DNA from: Chromobacterium phragmitis
Lineage (GTDB): Bacteria; Pseudomonadota; Gammaproteobacteria; Burkholderiales; Chromobacteriaceae
NCBI RefSeq assembly: GCF_003325475.1
Contig: NZ_CP029495.1
Span: 1,054,001-1,118,000 of the forward strand
Length of the DNA: 64,000 bases
Direction of reading: 5' to 3'
Shown: positions 27,089 to 35,517 of the stretch, one piece after another
Numbering within the stretch: the first letter of the stretch is position 1
Layout: each line of letters starts with the position of its first letter
Program-made: the position numbers and the translations under genes
The notes under the pieces: generated by a model
Databases searched by the model: none
Seen by the model: the letters and a program-made list of their open reading frames with translations, nothing else
What the model was told of the DNA's origin: nothing

Positions 27089-28242
27089 TCGGTCAGCGGC
27101 CCCAGCAGCTCGGCCAGCGTCGCGTCCAGCGCGTCGCCGCAGCCGGGATCGCGCCGATAGACGAAAATCTGGAACAAATCGGACAGGTTGATCGCCGATG
27201 CCCGGCGCATCAGCACCCAGGCGTCGCCGCCGCCCTTCTGCACATAGCCGCGCTGCGCCAGCCGGTCCAGCACCAGGCCCAACTCGTCGTAGCCCACCTT
27301 CACCTGCTGCCGCAGCCGGCGCGGCGTCATCGCCTCGCCGCGCTCCTGAGCCGCGTCCAGCAGCAACAGCACCTCCAGCGCGTCCTGAAAGCGGCGGTGC
27401 GGCTCGTTGCGGCGGCGCCAGGCGTCGCCTTCCCAATAAGACAGCGCCGACGTGAACACCGCGCCGCCCAGCACCACCAGCCACAGGCAATACACCCACA
27501 GCAGGAAGATGGGAATGCTGGCGAAAGCCCCGTACACCAGCTGGTAGCTCGCCACCTGGCCGATGTAGAAGCCGAAGCCGGCCTTGGTGAGCTCCAACAG
27601 CACCGCAGTCGCCAGCGCGCCGACGATGGCGTGCTTGATCGGCACGAAGCGGTTGGGCACGATGCGGTACAGCAGCGACAGCACCAGCGCGGTCAGCACG
27701 ATGGTGCCGCCGGTCTCCACCAGCCCCGCCAGCAGCGGCAGGTTCTTCTCGAAGCGGGTGACGCGGAACAGCCAGCGCCAGGACAGCAGGCTGCCGCCCA
27801 GCACCAGCGGACCCAGCGTCAGCACCGTCCAGTACACCATGCTCTGCTGCAGCCACGGCCGGCCGCGGCGCACGCCCCAGATCGCGTTGAAAGTGCGCTC
27901 GATGGTGGACATCAGCATCAGCGCGGTGACGCCCAGCATCACGATGCCGGCGGCGGTGAGCTTTTCCGCGTTGTCCGCGAACTGGCGCATGTAGACGGTG
28001 ATCACCTTGCCGGCGAACTCCGGCACCAGCGTGGACAACAGCATGATCTTGAAGCGGGTGCTGTAGTCGGAAAACACCGGAAACGCCGAAATCACCGACA
28101 GCGCGATGGTGAACAGCGGCACCAGCGCCAGCAGCGTGGTGAAGGTCAGGCTGCCCGAAATCTGCAGCACGCGCAGGCAGCTCATGCGGCGCGCGATGAA
28201 ACGGGCGAAGCCGAAATAGGGTTCTAGGCGTTGGACTTGCAT
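27034..28242 (-). CDS. YihY/UPF0761 family inner-membrane protein
   Basis: A 402-residue protein. Residues about 20-290 hold six hydrophobic helices with the family motifs SLTFTTLLALVPLFTI, ERTFNAIWGVRRGRPW and YGAFASIPIFLLWVY. This is the YihY/BrkB family, once mis-named ribonuclease BN. The remaining about 110 residues form a cytosolic tail with a winged-helix-like stretch (MTPRRLRQQVKVGYDELGLVLDRLAQRGYV), seen in the longer betaproteobacterial members. Function is not settled. The 3' end overlaps DUF3025 on the other strand. Confidence 0.87.
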   Translation of the reverse strand: MQVQRLEPYFGFARFIARRMSCLRVLQISGSLTFTTLLALVPLFTIALSVISAFPVFSDYSTRFKIMLLSTLVPEFAGKVITVYMRQFADNAEKLTAAGIVMLGVTALMLMSTIERTFNAIWGVRRGRPWLQQSMVYWTVLTLGPLVLGGSLLSWRWLFRVTRFEKNLPLLAGLVETGGTIVLTALVLSLLYRIVPNRFVPIKHAIVGALATAVLLELTKAGFGFYIGQVASYQLVYGAFASIPIFLLWVYCLWLVVLGGAVFTSALSYWEGDAWRRRNEPHRRFQDALEVLLLLDAAQERGEAMTPRRLRQQVKVGYDELGLVLDRLAQRGYVQKGGGDAWVLMRRASAINLSDLFQIFVYRRDPGCGDALDATLAELLGPLTDQLQAVTVADLARRVGRK

Positions 28243-28340
28243 GGCGGCAAAGGTAAAGCCAAAGCCGCCGCGAAGCAAGGGAGGCAAGAGGCGTCGCTTT
28301 GCCCTATCATGCGGCGATCGAATCCCGAATAGAGGTCAAC

Positions 28341-28937
28341 ATGCTAGACATCCTGGTGCTGTATTACAGCCAGCACGGCGCCACCCGCGAACTGGCCCGG
28401 CTGATCGCCCGCGGCGTGGACAGCGTGCCCGGCTGCCAGGCGCGGCTGCGCACCGTGCCCAAAATTTCCGCCGTCAGCGAGGCGGTGGAGCCGGCCATCC
28501 CCGACAGCGGCGCGCCCTATGTCGAGCGGCAGGACCTGGTGGATTGCGCCGGCCTGGCGCTGGGCAGCCCCACCCGCTTCGGCAATATGGCCTCGGCGAT
28601 GAAGTATTTCATCGACGGCACCGGTGGCGAATGGATGCAGGGCACGCTGGCCGGCAAGCCCGCCTGCGTGTTCACCAGCACCTCGTCGCTGCACGGCGGC
28701 CAGGAGGCCACGCTGCTGACGATGATGATTCCGCTGCTGCACCACGGCATGGTCATCGCCGGCCTGCCCTATTCCGAAGCCGCGCTGCTCGCCACCCAGA
28801 CCGGCGGCACGCCGTACGGCGTCAGCCACCTGGCCGGGCCGCAAAGCGACCGGCCGATCAGCGAGCATGAGAAGGCGCTGGCATTGGCGCAGGGGAAGCG
28901 GTTGGGGGAGTTGGCGGTGAGGTTGGCGGGAAGATGA
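28341..28937 (+). CDS. wrbA: NAD(P)H:quinone oxidoreductase WrbA
   Basis: A 198-residue flavodoxin-like FMN protein that reduces quinones by two electrons and protects against oxidative stress. FMN-binding segments are YYSQHGATRELA near the N-terminus, LGSPTRFGNMASAMKYFIDGT and TSTSSLHGGQE. The length equals the WrbA family (about 198). The ATG has AGAGG four bases upstream; a longer frame upstream lacks such a site. It is divergent from the YihY-family gene across about 100 bases. Confidence 0.92.
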   Translation: MLDILVLYYSQHGATRELARLIARGVDSVPGCQARLRTVPKISAVSEAVEPAIPDSGAPYVERQDLVDCAGLALGSPTRFGNMASAMKYFIDGTGGEWMQGTLAGKPACVFTSTSSLHGGQEATLLTMMIPLLHHGMVIAGLPYSEAALLATQTGGTPYGVSHLAGPQSDRPISEHEKALALAQGKRLGELAVRLAGR

Positions 28938-29281
28938 TGTAGGTGGTCCCCATTAACTGCGGCCCAGTTGAGCGGATCCGCTTGATTTAAATTGAAGTGA
29001 CGGCGCTTTGTATCTATGGCATCCGCTCCGCGGACACAAGATATGGCGCGCCTCCTCGCCAGGGTGACGCCCCCCAAAGCCTTCAGACCTTGCCCGCGCG
29101 CCGCATCCGAAATGGACTGCCATATCGCAGGGAACCTCTGCTCCCGGGCCGCCCTCGAAACACACTCATCCAACATTTCGACGCGAGGCCGCCGGAGGGC
29201 GCGGCGCGCCGTCCCCAGCCTGCCTCCCCATCTCGCCGACAAACCGCGGCAGAACGGCGCGCGGCCCAAAAAGGAGACCCA
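28938..29281. other. Gene-poor stretch between wrbA and the acetyltransferase gene
   Basis: I find no convincing gene here. A 12-base palindrome, AGCGGATCCGCT, lies at 28971-28982 and an AT-rich ATTTAAAT just after. Open frames on both strands are arginine-rich and resemble nothing I know; a decayed gene is possible. The 3' end holds AAGGAG, the ribosome-binding site of the next gene. Confidence 0.4.
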
Positions 29282-29974
29282 ATGCTCAGCACCGAAAACA
29301 AATACTTATTGGCGAAAGACGAGCATGGAAATCTGTCCGAGTGGAAAAAGATAGCCTTCCTGAAGCACTTCATCACCAAAGACTTCATCGAAATCGGCGA
29401 TTACACCTATTACGACGCCAGTTTCACCGACGAAAATCCGGAAGATTTCGAAAACACCAACGTCTTGTACTTCCCGACCAACGGCACCAGATTGCGGATC
29501 GGCAAGTTCTGCTGCCTAGCCAACAAATGCAAATTCGCAATGTCCGGTTCGGTGCATCCGATCAACTCCTTCACCGCCTATCCCTTGTTCTGGAATCACT
29601 TGTACAACCCGGAGGTCAAAAGTTTCGCCGATATCGACCCCGGCCCGGAGCATTACCACAAGACTTACGGAGATACCGAAATCGGCAACGATGTTTGGGT
29701 CGGCTACGATGCGCTGGTTCTGCCTGGCGTGAAGATAGGAGATGGCGCCATCGTCGGCGCGCGCTCGGTGGTGACCAAAGACGTGCCGCCGTATGCGATC
29801 GTCGCGGGCAATCCAGCCAAAATCATAAGAAAAAGATTCGACGATCCAACCATACAAAGACTTCTGGAACTCCAGTGGTGGGATTGGCGGATGGACGACA
29901 TCATGGCGGCCTACGACGCGATCATGCATTGCCGGCTGGACGAGCTCGGGCGCTTCGCCAAACAGCAACGATAA
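29282..29974 (+). CDS. CatB/Vat-type xenobiotic acetyltransferase (left-handed beta-helix)
   Basis: A 230-residue hexapeptide-repeat acyltransferase. It carries the pattern of the type B chloramphenicol/streptogramin acetyltransferases: IGDYTYYDA, LRIGKFCCLANKCKFAMSG, a VHP segment with the expected catalytic histidine, TEIGNDVWVGYDALVLPGVKIGDGAIVGARSVVTKDVPPYAIVAGNPAKII, then a C-terminal helix WWDWRMDDI. Family enzymes acetylate chloramphenicol, virginiamycin A or sugars using acetyl-CoA. A strong AAGGAG is five to eight bases upstream. The coding sequence is clearly less GC-rich than its neighbours and sits between two gene-poor stretches, so horizontal acquisition is likely. The substrate is not determinable from sequence. 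Confidence 0.85.
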   Translation: MLSTENKYLLAKDEHGNLSEWKKIAFLKHFITKDFIEIGDYTYYDASFTDENPEDFENTNVLYFPTNGTRLRIGKFCCLANKCKFAMSGSVHPINSFTAYPLFWNHLYNPEVKSFADIDPGPEHYHKTYGDTEIGNDVWVGYDALVLPGVKIGDGAIVGARSVVTKDVPPYAIVAGNPAKIIRKRFDDPTIQRLLELQWWDWRMDDIMAAYDAIMHCRLDELGRFAKQQR

Positions 29975-30291
29975 ACCCCGAGAATCGAGTTCCCATCCCG
30001 CAAAGAAACGCGCGCGGGGCTCTCTCCGCCCCGCAAGCCCGCCTATTCCCCGCCCACAGCATCGACCACCATCCTGCGCCACGCCTGGCCCCGCGACTTT
30101 CCAGCATGGCCAAACGCTCCGCGGAGCACTTCGGCGCTTCTCCCGCCTCTCCTCTGCATAAAGCTGCATCAACATATCCTTCCCGCCTTGCCCTCACAGC
30201 CAGACCGAAACATGACGGATACGGAGAGGTTCGCGGAGCGGGCGCAAAACCGGCACAGGCGCGGACTGGCTCAACCTTGAGCGTGCCTCAA
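29975..30291. other. Non-coding stretch after the acetyltransferase gene
   Basis: I see no gene. A hairpin of GCGGGGC (30014-30020) and GCCCCGC (30028-30034) with a seven-base loop lies 40 bases after the acetyltransferase stop; it has no T tract, so it is at best a weak terminator. The rest has no recognisable feature. Confidence 0.4.
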
Positions 30292-31062
30292 TCACGCGGC
30301 GAAGAAACTGCTCGGCGGCGCGCCCAACTCGCGCTTGAACATGGTGGCGAAGGCGCTGGGACTGGCGTAGCCCAAATCCAGCGCCACCTTCAGCACGCTG
30401 TCGCCGCAAGCCAGCCGCTGCAGCGCCAGCATCAGCCGCGCCTGCCGCCGCCACTGGCCGAAGCTGAGGCCGGTTTCGCGGCGGAAGCGGCGCTGCAGCG
30501 TGCGCGGGTCCAGCGCCAGCTCGCGCGCCCATTCGGCCGCGCCGCGCGCGTCGTCCGGGTGTGCCAGCCAGACATCGCACAGCTGGCGCAGCGCGGCGGA
30601 CGACGGTTGCGGCAGCGACAGCGGCAGCACCGGCGCGCGGCCGATTTCCTCCAGCAGCAAGCCCATCACCTTCTCGTCGCGCGAGCCCGGCGCGCAGGGG
30701 CGCTCCGCCGCCACCGCGGCGACGATCAGCTCGCGCAGCAGCGGCGACACCTCCAGCACGCAGCAGCCGGCAGGCAAGCCTTCCAGCCGGTCGCCGCGCA
30801 CGTAGATGCTGCGCATCCGCACCGGGCTGACCATGCTCACCTGATGCCAGGTGCCGATCGGCAGCCAGATGGCGCGCGTCGGCGGCACCACCCACTGGCC
30901 GCGCTCGGTGCCGACCAGCATCAGCCCCTCCACCGCGTACAAGAGCTGGGCAGTGGGATGGCGATGGCGTTCGGTTTCCTTGCCGGCCGGGTAGTCGCGC
31001 GGCTTGCCCACTACCGGCTCCACGCCCAGGTCGAATTCGTCTTGCGGCTCCAGGCTGTCCAC
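30292..31062 (-). CDS. AraC family transcriptional regulator with cupin domain
   Basis: A 256-residue regulator. The N-terminal part is a cupin-like sensor (ERHRHPTAQLLYAVEGLMLV, VVPPTRAIWLPIGTWHQV). The C-terminal 100 residues hold two helix-turn-helix motifs, with LALDPRTLQRRFRRETGLSFGQWRRQARLMLALQRL and SVLKVALDLGYASPSAFATMFKRELG. The start is GTG with AAGGGG upstream. It is divergent from an MFS exporter gene 96 bases away and is the likely regulator of it; the effector is unknown. Confidence 0.9.
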   Translation of the reverse strand: MDSLEPQDEFDLGVEPVVGKPRDYPAGKETERHRHPTAQLLYAVEGLMLVGTERGQWVVPPTRAIWLPIGTWHQVSMVSPVRMRSIYVRGDRLEGLPAGCCVLEVSPLLRELIVAAVAAERPCAPGSRDEKVMGLLLEEIGRAPVLPLSLPQPSSAALRQLCDVWLAHPDDARGAAEWARELALDPRTLQRRFRRETGLSFGQWRRQARLMLALQRLACGDSVLKVALDLGYASPSAFATMFKRELGAPPSSFFAA

Positions 31063-31090
31063 TCTGCCCCTTTCGATAAGATGATTGCCT

Positions 31091-31115
31091 CATTTTCGCA
31101 GGACTGGCGGAAATG
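31091..31115. promoter_or_regulatory. Inverted repeat between araC-type gene and MFS exporter gene
   Basis: CATTTTCGC (31091-31099) and GCGGAAATG (31107-31115) match as an inverted repeat in eight of nine positions with seven bases between. It lies in the 96-base divergent region and is a candidate operator for the neighbouring regulator. Confidence 0.35.
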
Positions 31116-31158
31116 TGCTTGCTAGCATGGTCCTACCACCCGAAATGAGTATCGCACG

Positions 31159-32358
31159 ATGACCACGAGCAGTTCCTCACTCGCCGCCGCGCAGGACACG
31201 CGCTTCCGCGTGCTCGGCGCGATCAGTTTTTCCCACTTTCTCAACGACATGCTGCAGTCGCTGCTGGTGGCGCTGTATCCGCTGCTGAAGGGCAATTACC
31301 ACCTCAGCTTCGCCGAAATCGGGCTGATGACCTTCACCTATCAGTGCACCGCCTCGCTGCTGCAGCCCTTGGTGGGCATTTATACCGACAAACGCCCCCA
31401 GCCCTATTCGCTGGTATTCGGCATGGGTTCGACGCTGATCGGCCTACTGTTGCTGTCCAGCGCCTCCAGTTTTCCCTTGCTGCTGCTGGCCGCCGCATTG
31501 GTGGGCACCGGCTCGTCCATCTTCCACCCGGAATCGTCCCGGGTGGCGCGGATGGCCTCGGGCGGCCGCCCCGGTCTCGCCCAATCCATCTTCCAAGTGG
31601 GTGGCAACGCCGGCAGCGCCACCGGCCCGCTGCTGGCGGCGCTGATCGTGATCCCGCTGGGCCAGCGCAGCGTAGCCTGGTTCGGCCTGGCCGCGCTGCT
31701 GGCGATGTACGTGCTGTTCCGCGTCGGCCAGTGGTACGCGCATCAGCAGCGCCAGGCGAAAAAGGCCGGCGCGGTCAGTCCGCCCGGCCTGTCTCCGACG
31801 CGGGTCAAGCTGACGCTGCTGCTGTTGCTGCTGCTGGTGTTTTCCAAGCACTTCTATCTGGCCAGCATCACCAGCTACTACACCTTCTACCTGATCCACC
31901 ACTTTCAAGTGGGCGTGCAGTCGGCGCAACTTTACTTGTTCCTGTTTCTGTTCGCGGTGGCAGCCGGCACGGTGCTGGGCGGCCCGATCGGCGACGCCAT
32001 CGGCCGCAAACGGGTGATAGGCTTCTCCATCCTGGGCGTGGCGCCGCTGGCGCTGGCGCTGCCGCACGCCGATCTGTTCTGGACCGCCGCGCTGTCGCTG
32101 CCCATCGGCTTCATCCTGGCTTCAGCCTTCCCGGCCATCCTGATCTACGCTCAGGAACTGCTGCCGGGCAAGGTGGGCATGGTATCCGGCATGTTCTTCG
32201 GCTTCGCTTTCGGCATCGGCGGCATCGGCGCCGCGGTGTTGGGCGAACTGGCCGACCTCAGGGGCATCGAGTTCGTCTACCAGCTGTGCGCCTTCCTTCC
32301 GCTCTTGGGCATCGTCTCGCTGGCGTTGCCGGACCTGCATCGTCAGGGCAGGGTTTGA
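31159..32358 (+). CDS. fsr: MFS exporter, fosmidomycin resistance (Fsr) type
   Basis: A 399-residue major facilitator protein with twelve predicted helices. It resembles Fsr in the opening FRVLGAISFSHFLNDMLQSLLVALYPLLK and in GTGSSIFHPESSRVARMASGGRPGLAQSIFQVGGNAGSATGPL cut across helices four and five. Fsr exports fosmidomycin in E. coli; the natural substrate is unknown. The divergent AraC regulator is its probable controller. The long charged loop between helices six and seven (QQRQAKKAGAV...) is normal for the family. Confidence 0.85.
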   Translation: MTTSSSSLAAAQDTRFRVLGAISFSHFLNDMLQSLLVALYPLLKGNYHLSFAEIGLMTFTYQCTASLLQPLVGIYTDKRPQPYSLVFGMGSTLIGLLLLSSASSFPLLLLAAALVGTGSSIFHPESSRVARMASGGRPGLAQSIFQVGGNAGSATGPLLAALIVIPLGQRSVAWFGLAALLAMYVLFRVGQWYAHQQRQAKKAGAVSPPGLSPTRVKLTLLLLLLLVFSKHFYLASITSYYTFYLIHHFQVGVQSAQLYLFLFLFAVAAGTVLGGPIGDAIGRKRVIGFSILGVAPLALALPHADLFWTAALSLPIGFILASAFPAILIYAQELLPGKVGMVSGMFFGFAFGIGGIGAAVLGELADLRGIEFVYQLCAFLPLLGIVSLALPDLHRQGRV

Positions 32359-32405
32359 CACCGTCCGCCGCCGCGCCGGATACTGCGCGGCATCGAAAAC
32401 CCGAA

Positions 32406-32427
32406 CGAGGCGTCTCAGGACGCCTCG
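32406..32427. other. Perfect stem-loop upstream of asnB
   Basis: CGAGGCGTC and GACGCCTCG pair over nine bases around a TCAG loop. No T tract follows, so it is either a weak terminator of the exporter transcript or part of the asnB leader, whose ATG is 22 bases downstream. Confidence 0.45.
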
Positions 32428-32449
32428 CCTATTTGGAAGCGCCGTCATC

Positions 32450-34306
32450 ATGTGTGGAATCGCCGGCTTTTTCTCGCGCCTTCCCGTCAACCCCGCCGTC
32501 CCGCAAGCGATGCTGGACGAGTTGCATCGCCGCGGTCCGGACGACGCCAGCCGGTTGCTGCTGGACGGGGAACTGACCCCGGCGGCCGATGACGCCATCC
32601 ACAACGCGATGCTGCATGCCCGCCTGGCCATCATCGACCCGCGCCCGGCCGCCAACCAGCCGATGGCCAGCGACGACGGCCAGGTCTGGATCTGCTACAA
32701 CGGCGAAGTCTACGACTGGGAAGCCGGCAAGGCCGAACTAGAAGCCGGCGGCGCCGTCTTCCGCACCCATTCCGACACCGAATTCATCCTGCGCGGCTAC
32801 CAGGCCTGGGGCATCGAGGGCCTGCTCGCGCGGCTGCGCGGCATGTTCGCCTTCGCCATCCTGGACAAGCGCGGCGGCAAGGTCCACCTGGCCCGCGACC
32901 GCATGGGCGAGAAGCCGCTGCTGTACTCGCTGCGGGATGGAAACTTCGCCTACGGCTCGCTAGTGCGCGCGGTGCTGCCCTTCCTGCCGGCCGAGCAGCG
33001 CGATTTCAACCCGGCGGCGATAGACGCCTACCTCGCCCACCGCTACATCCCCTCCCCCGCCACCGTATTCAGCCACATCCAGCGGCTGGAAAACGGCTAC
33101 CGGCTGGAATTCGACCTGAACACCCGCCAGCTGGCCAAGCAGCGCTACTGGCAGCCGCAGGCGGAAGCCGGCGACTGGCTGCCCGAACTGGACCGCGCGG
33201 TGGCGATGCGCACCGTCGCCGACCGGCCGCTGGGCGTGCTGCTGTCCGGCGGCATCGACTCCACCGTGATCGCCAGCCGGCTGGCCACCCAACAACTGAC
33301 CCAGTTCTCCAGCTTCACCGCCGCCTTCCCCGGCACCAGCCTGGACGAGTCCGCCGACGCCGCGGATTCTGCCCGGCGCATGGGCCTGCCCAACGTCAGG
33401 GTGGAGATGCCGGAAAATCTGGCGGCCGACTTCGAACGCATCGTCGCCGACCTGGACCAGCCCTTCGCCGATCCGTCCAGCTTCCCCACCTGGTATCTGG
33501 CGCGCGAGGTCACCCGGCACGTCAAGGTGGTGCTGGTGGGCGACGGCGGCGACGAGCTGCTGGCCGGCTACAAACGGATGGGCAAGCATCTGCGCACCCG
33601 CTGGCGGCAAAACATCCGCCTGCCGTTGCCGATCAAGCCGCAGCTGGACAGCAAGCGCGGCAAGCTGGCCACCGAACTGGCGATGGACTGGACAAGCGCC
33701 TATTCGCTGCGTTTCTCCGGCTTCACGCCGGGCCAGCGTCGCTTCCTGCAAGGCGGCCGCAAACTGGAAAAGTTGTGCCACTGGCGCGCGCCCGACGACA
33801 TCGGACCGGCGCCCAAAGACGGCGCGCCCGGCCTGCACCAGTTGCTGGAGCTGGACTTCGCCAACTATCTGCCCGACTACATCCTGCAAAAGTCCGACCT
33901 GTGCACGATGGCCCACGGCCTCGAAGGCCGCGCGCCGCTGCTGGACCACGGCTTCTACCAACGCCTGCTGGCCGCCTCCGCCGCAGAACGCTATACCAAG
34001 CCGGCCAAGCAGATCCTCCGCCGCGCCATCCACCCGGCGCTGCCGGCCGACTTCTTCCAGCGCAAGAAGCGCGGCTTCAACCCGCCCTTGTCCGGCTGGC
34101 TGCGAACCAGCCTGGCGCCGCGCTTCGACGGACTGGGCGCGCGGCTGGCCGAATCCACCAACGGCCAGCTGGACGCGGCGGCGGTGGACGCCTTCGCCCA
34201 GTCCTATCGCGACGGCGCCGGCCACCTGGCCGAGCAGATGCTGCAGTTGCTGATCCTGGACGAAAGCCTGGCTCAACTGCGGCGGCTGTGCCGGACGCTG
34301 GGCTGA
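32450..34306 (+). CDS. asnB: Asparagine synthase (glutamine-hydrolysing)
   Basis: A 618-residue two-domain enzyme. The N-terminal class II glutaminase domain begins with the catalytic C2 in MCGIAGFF and contains RRGPDD, HARLAIID, NGEVYD and HSDTE. The C-terminal synthetase domain has the pyrophosphatase P-loop LLSGGIDST, LVGDGGDELLAGY and GLEGRAPLLDH. It converts aspartate to asparagine with glutamine and ATP. The length suits the branch often found in polysaccharide or secondary-metabolite loci, where some members amidate other substrates; no such locus is adjacent here. A nine-base hairpin precedes it and another follows. Confidence 0.9.
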   Translation: MCGIAGFFSRLPVNPAVPQAMLDELHRRGPDDASRLLLDGELTPAADDAIHNAMLHARLAIIDPRPAANQPMASDDGQVWICYNGEVYDWEAGKAELEAGGAVFRTHSDTEFILRGYQAWGIEGLLARLRGMFAFAILDKRGGKVHLARDRMGEKPLLYSLRDGNFAYGSLVRAVLPFLPAEQRDFNPAAIDAYLAHRYIPSPATVFSHIQRLENGYRLEFDLNTRQLAKQRYWQPQAEAGDWLPELDRAVAMRTVADRPLGVLLSGGIDSTVIASRLATQQLTQFSSFTAAFPGTSLDESADAADSARRMGLPNVRVEMPENLAADFERIVADLDQPFADPSSFPTWYLAREVTRHVKVVLVGDGGDELLAGYKRMGKHLRTRWRQNIRLPLPIKPQLDSKRGKLATELAMDWTSAYSLRFSGFTPGQRRFLQGGRKLEKLCHWRAPDDIGPAPKDGAPGLHQLLELDFANYLPDYILQKSDLCTMAHGLEGRAPLLDHGFYQRLLAASAAERYTKPAKQILRRAIHPALPADFFQRKKRGFNPPLSGWLRTSLAPRFDGLGARLAESTNGQLDAAAVDAFAQSYRDGAGHLAEQMLQLLILDESLAQLRRLCRTLG

Positions 34307-34318
34307 TCATTGCCTTTT

Positions 34319-34339
34319 GGGCCCGGCATAGCCGGGCCC
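34319..34339. terminator. Strong stem-loop after asnB
   Basis: GGGCCCGGC and GCCGGGCCC pair over nine bases with a three-base ATA loop, 13 bases after the asnB stop. It lacks a T tract on the plus strand, so termination would be inefficient or depend on Rho; the position still suits a 3' end. Confidence 0.5.
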
Positions 34340-34447
34340 GCCGCGAACCGTGGGTCGCTTGAAGACAAACGAAACCACTTGCTGATCAATAATTGACAAA
34401 GTCATATAAATTCACGATTTTCCCAGTCATTTTCACCCATTTCCGGT

Positions 34448-34476
34448 TTGCAAACGATAATTACTAGCATTATCAT
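34448..34476 (+). promoter_or_regulatory. Promoter of the ftr operon with overlapping Fur box
   Basis: TTGCAA (34448-34453) and TATCAT (34471-34476) are spaced by 17 bases. Inside lies GATAATTACTAGCATTATC (34456-34474), which matches the 19-base Fur consensus GATAATGATAATCATTATC at 15 positions and overlaps the -10 box. Iron-loaded Fur would block polymerase binding, so the operon should be induced by iron shortage. Confidence 0.85.
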
Positions 34477-34523
34477 GCATTTCAACGGCCCGCTTTTCAG
34501 CCGTACTTCATAAGGAAAACATG

Positions 34524-35066
34524 ATGCGTCGCTTTGTCTGCCAGCTGGCTGTCGCCAGCATCGCCCTGTCCGCCTCCTTCGCCGCCATGGCCAAGGAATA
34601 TCCGATCGGCAAGCCCGCCCTGAAAAACGGCATGGAAATCGGCGCGGTCTACCTGCAGCCGACCAAGATGGAGCCGGACGGCATGATGCTGAAGCCGGAA
34701 GCGTCCGACATCCACCTGGAAGCCGATATCCACGCCACCAAGAACAACCCCAACGGCTTCGAGGAAGGCGCCTGGATGCCCTACCTGGTGGTCAAGTACG
34801 AACTGACCAAGGTGGGCGGCAAGACCCAGAAGGGCGAACTGATGCCGATGGTGGCCAACGACGGCCCGCACTACGGCGACAACATCAAGCTGCAAGGCCC
34901 GGGCAAGTACAAGCTGAAGTACACCATCCTGCCGCCGACCGCCAACGAGCACGCCCACTTCGGCCGCCACGTGGACAAGGAAACCGGCGTCGCCCCGTGG
35001 TTCAAGCCGTTCGACCTCAACTACGAGTTCACCTTCGCCGGCATCGGCAAGAAGGGCGGCTATTGA
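34524..35066 (+). CDS. ftrA: Periplasmic iron/copper-binding P19 family protein FtrA
   Basis: A 180-residue exported protein: signal peptide about 1-24 (ending AAMA-KE), then the P19/Tp34 domain. Metal-site residues are visible in DIHLEADIHA, a methionine-rich region, NDGPHYGDN and NEHAHFGRHVDKETG. P19 proteins bind copper and a second metal and feed iron to an FTR1-type permease. The ATG at 34524 has AAGGA seven bases upstream; one codon earlier is another ATG. It is first in a four-gene operon under the Fur-overlapped promoter, which matches FtrABCD of Bordetella and Brucella. Confidence 0.88.
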   Translation: MRRFVCQLAVASIALSASFAAMAKEYPIGKPALKNGMEIGAVYLQPTKMEPDGMMLKPEASDIHLEADIHATKNNPNGFEEGAWMPYLVVKYELTKVGGKTQKGELMPMVANDGPHYGDNIKLQGPGKYKLKYTILPPTANEHAHFGRHVDKETGVAPWFKPFDLNYEFTFAGIGKKGGY

Positions 35067-35164
35067 TCCGCATAGTGAGAATGTAAACGCAAAGCATTCT
35101 TGACTGCGATACAATGAAACGGCGCGGGCCTGCCGCGCTGTTTCTCATTCGGGACGATGAAACG

Positions 35165-35500
35165 ATGACTGTTCTGCGCCTGTTGGCCGCCGCCATGTTG
35201 GCCGGCCTGCTCTCCTCCGCCGCCATGGCCGAGGACATGCCGGTATTCAAGCTGCAAATGAAAGACGGCCAGCTGATTCCCGCCCGCCTGGTGGTGCCGG
35301 CCGGCAAGAAGTTCAAGATCGAAGTGATGAACATCGGCAAGACTCCGGCCGAATTCGAAAGCACGCCGCTGCGCAAGGAAAAGGTGCTGGGCCCCGGCGC
35401 GGAGTCCTTCCTGATCTTCCAGCCGCTGTCGCCCGGCGAGTACAAGTTCTTCGACGAGTTCCACATGAAGACCGGCCAAGGCGTCATCGTCGCCAAGTAA
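35165..35500 (+). CDS. ftrB: Periplasmic cupredoxin-like protein FtrB
   Basis: A 111-residue protein with a signal peptide (about 1-21) and a cupredoxin fold: MPVFKLQMKDGQLIPARLVVPAGKKFKIEVMN cut by the edge strands and a C-terminal FFDEFHMKTGQGVIVA. The usual blue-copper cysteine is absent, as in other FtrB proteins, while a histidine and methionines remain near the C-terminus. In Ftr systems FtrB is proposed to oxidise Fe(II) before transport. An upstream in-frame ATG would destroy the signal peptide. Eighteen bases separate it from ftrC. Confidence 0.85.
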   Translation: MTVLRLLAAAMLAGLLSSAAMAEDMPVFKLQMKDGQLIPARLVVPAGKKFKIEVMNIGKTPAEFESTPLRKEKVLGPGAESFLIFQPLSPGEYKFFDEFHMKTGQGVIVAK

Positions 35501-35517
35501 CACAGAGGGAAACGCGA

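Noticed and set aside
28769..29269. Minus-strand open frame that might be a transposase remnant near wrbA
   Set aside because: It overlaps the wrbA 3' end and carries no DDE-type motif or inverted repeats; I cannot support a mobile element.
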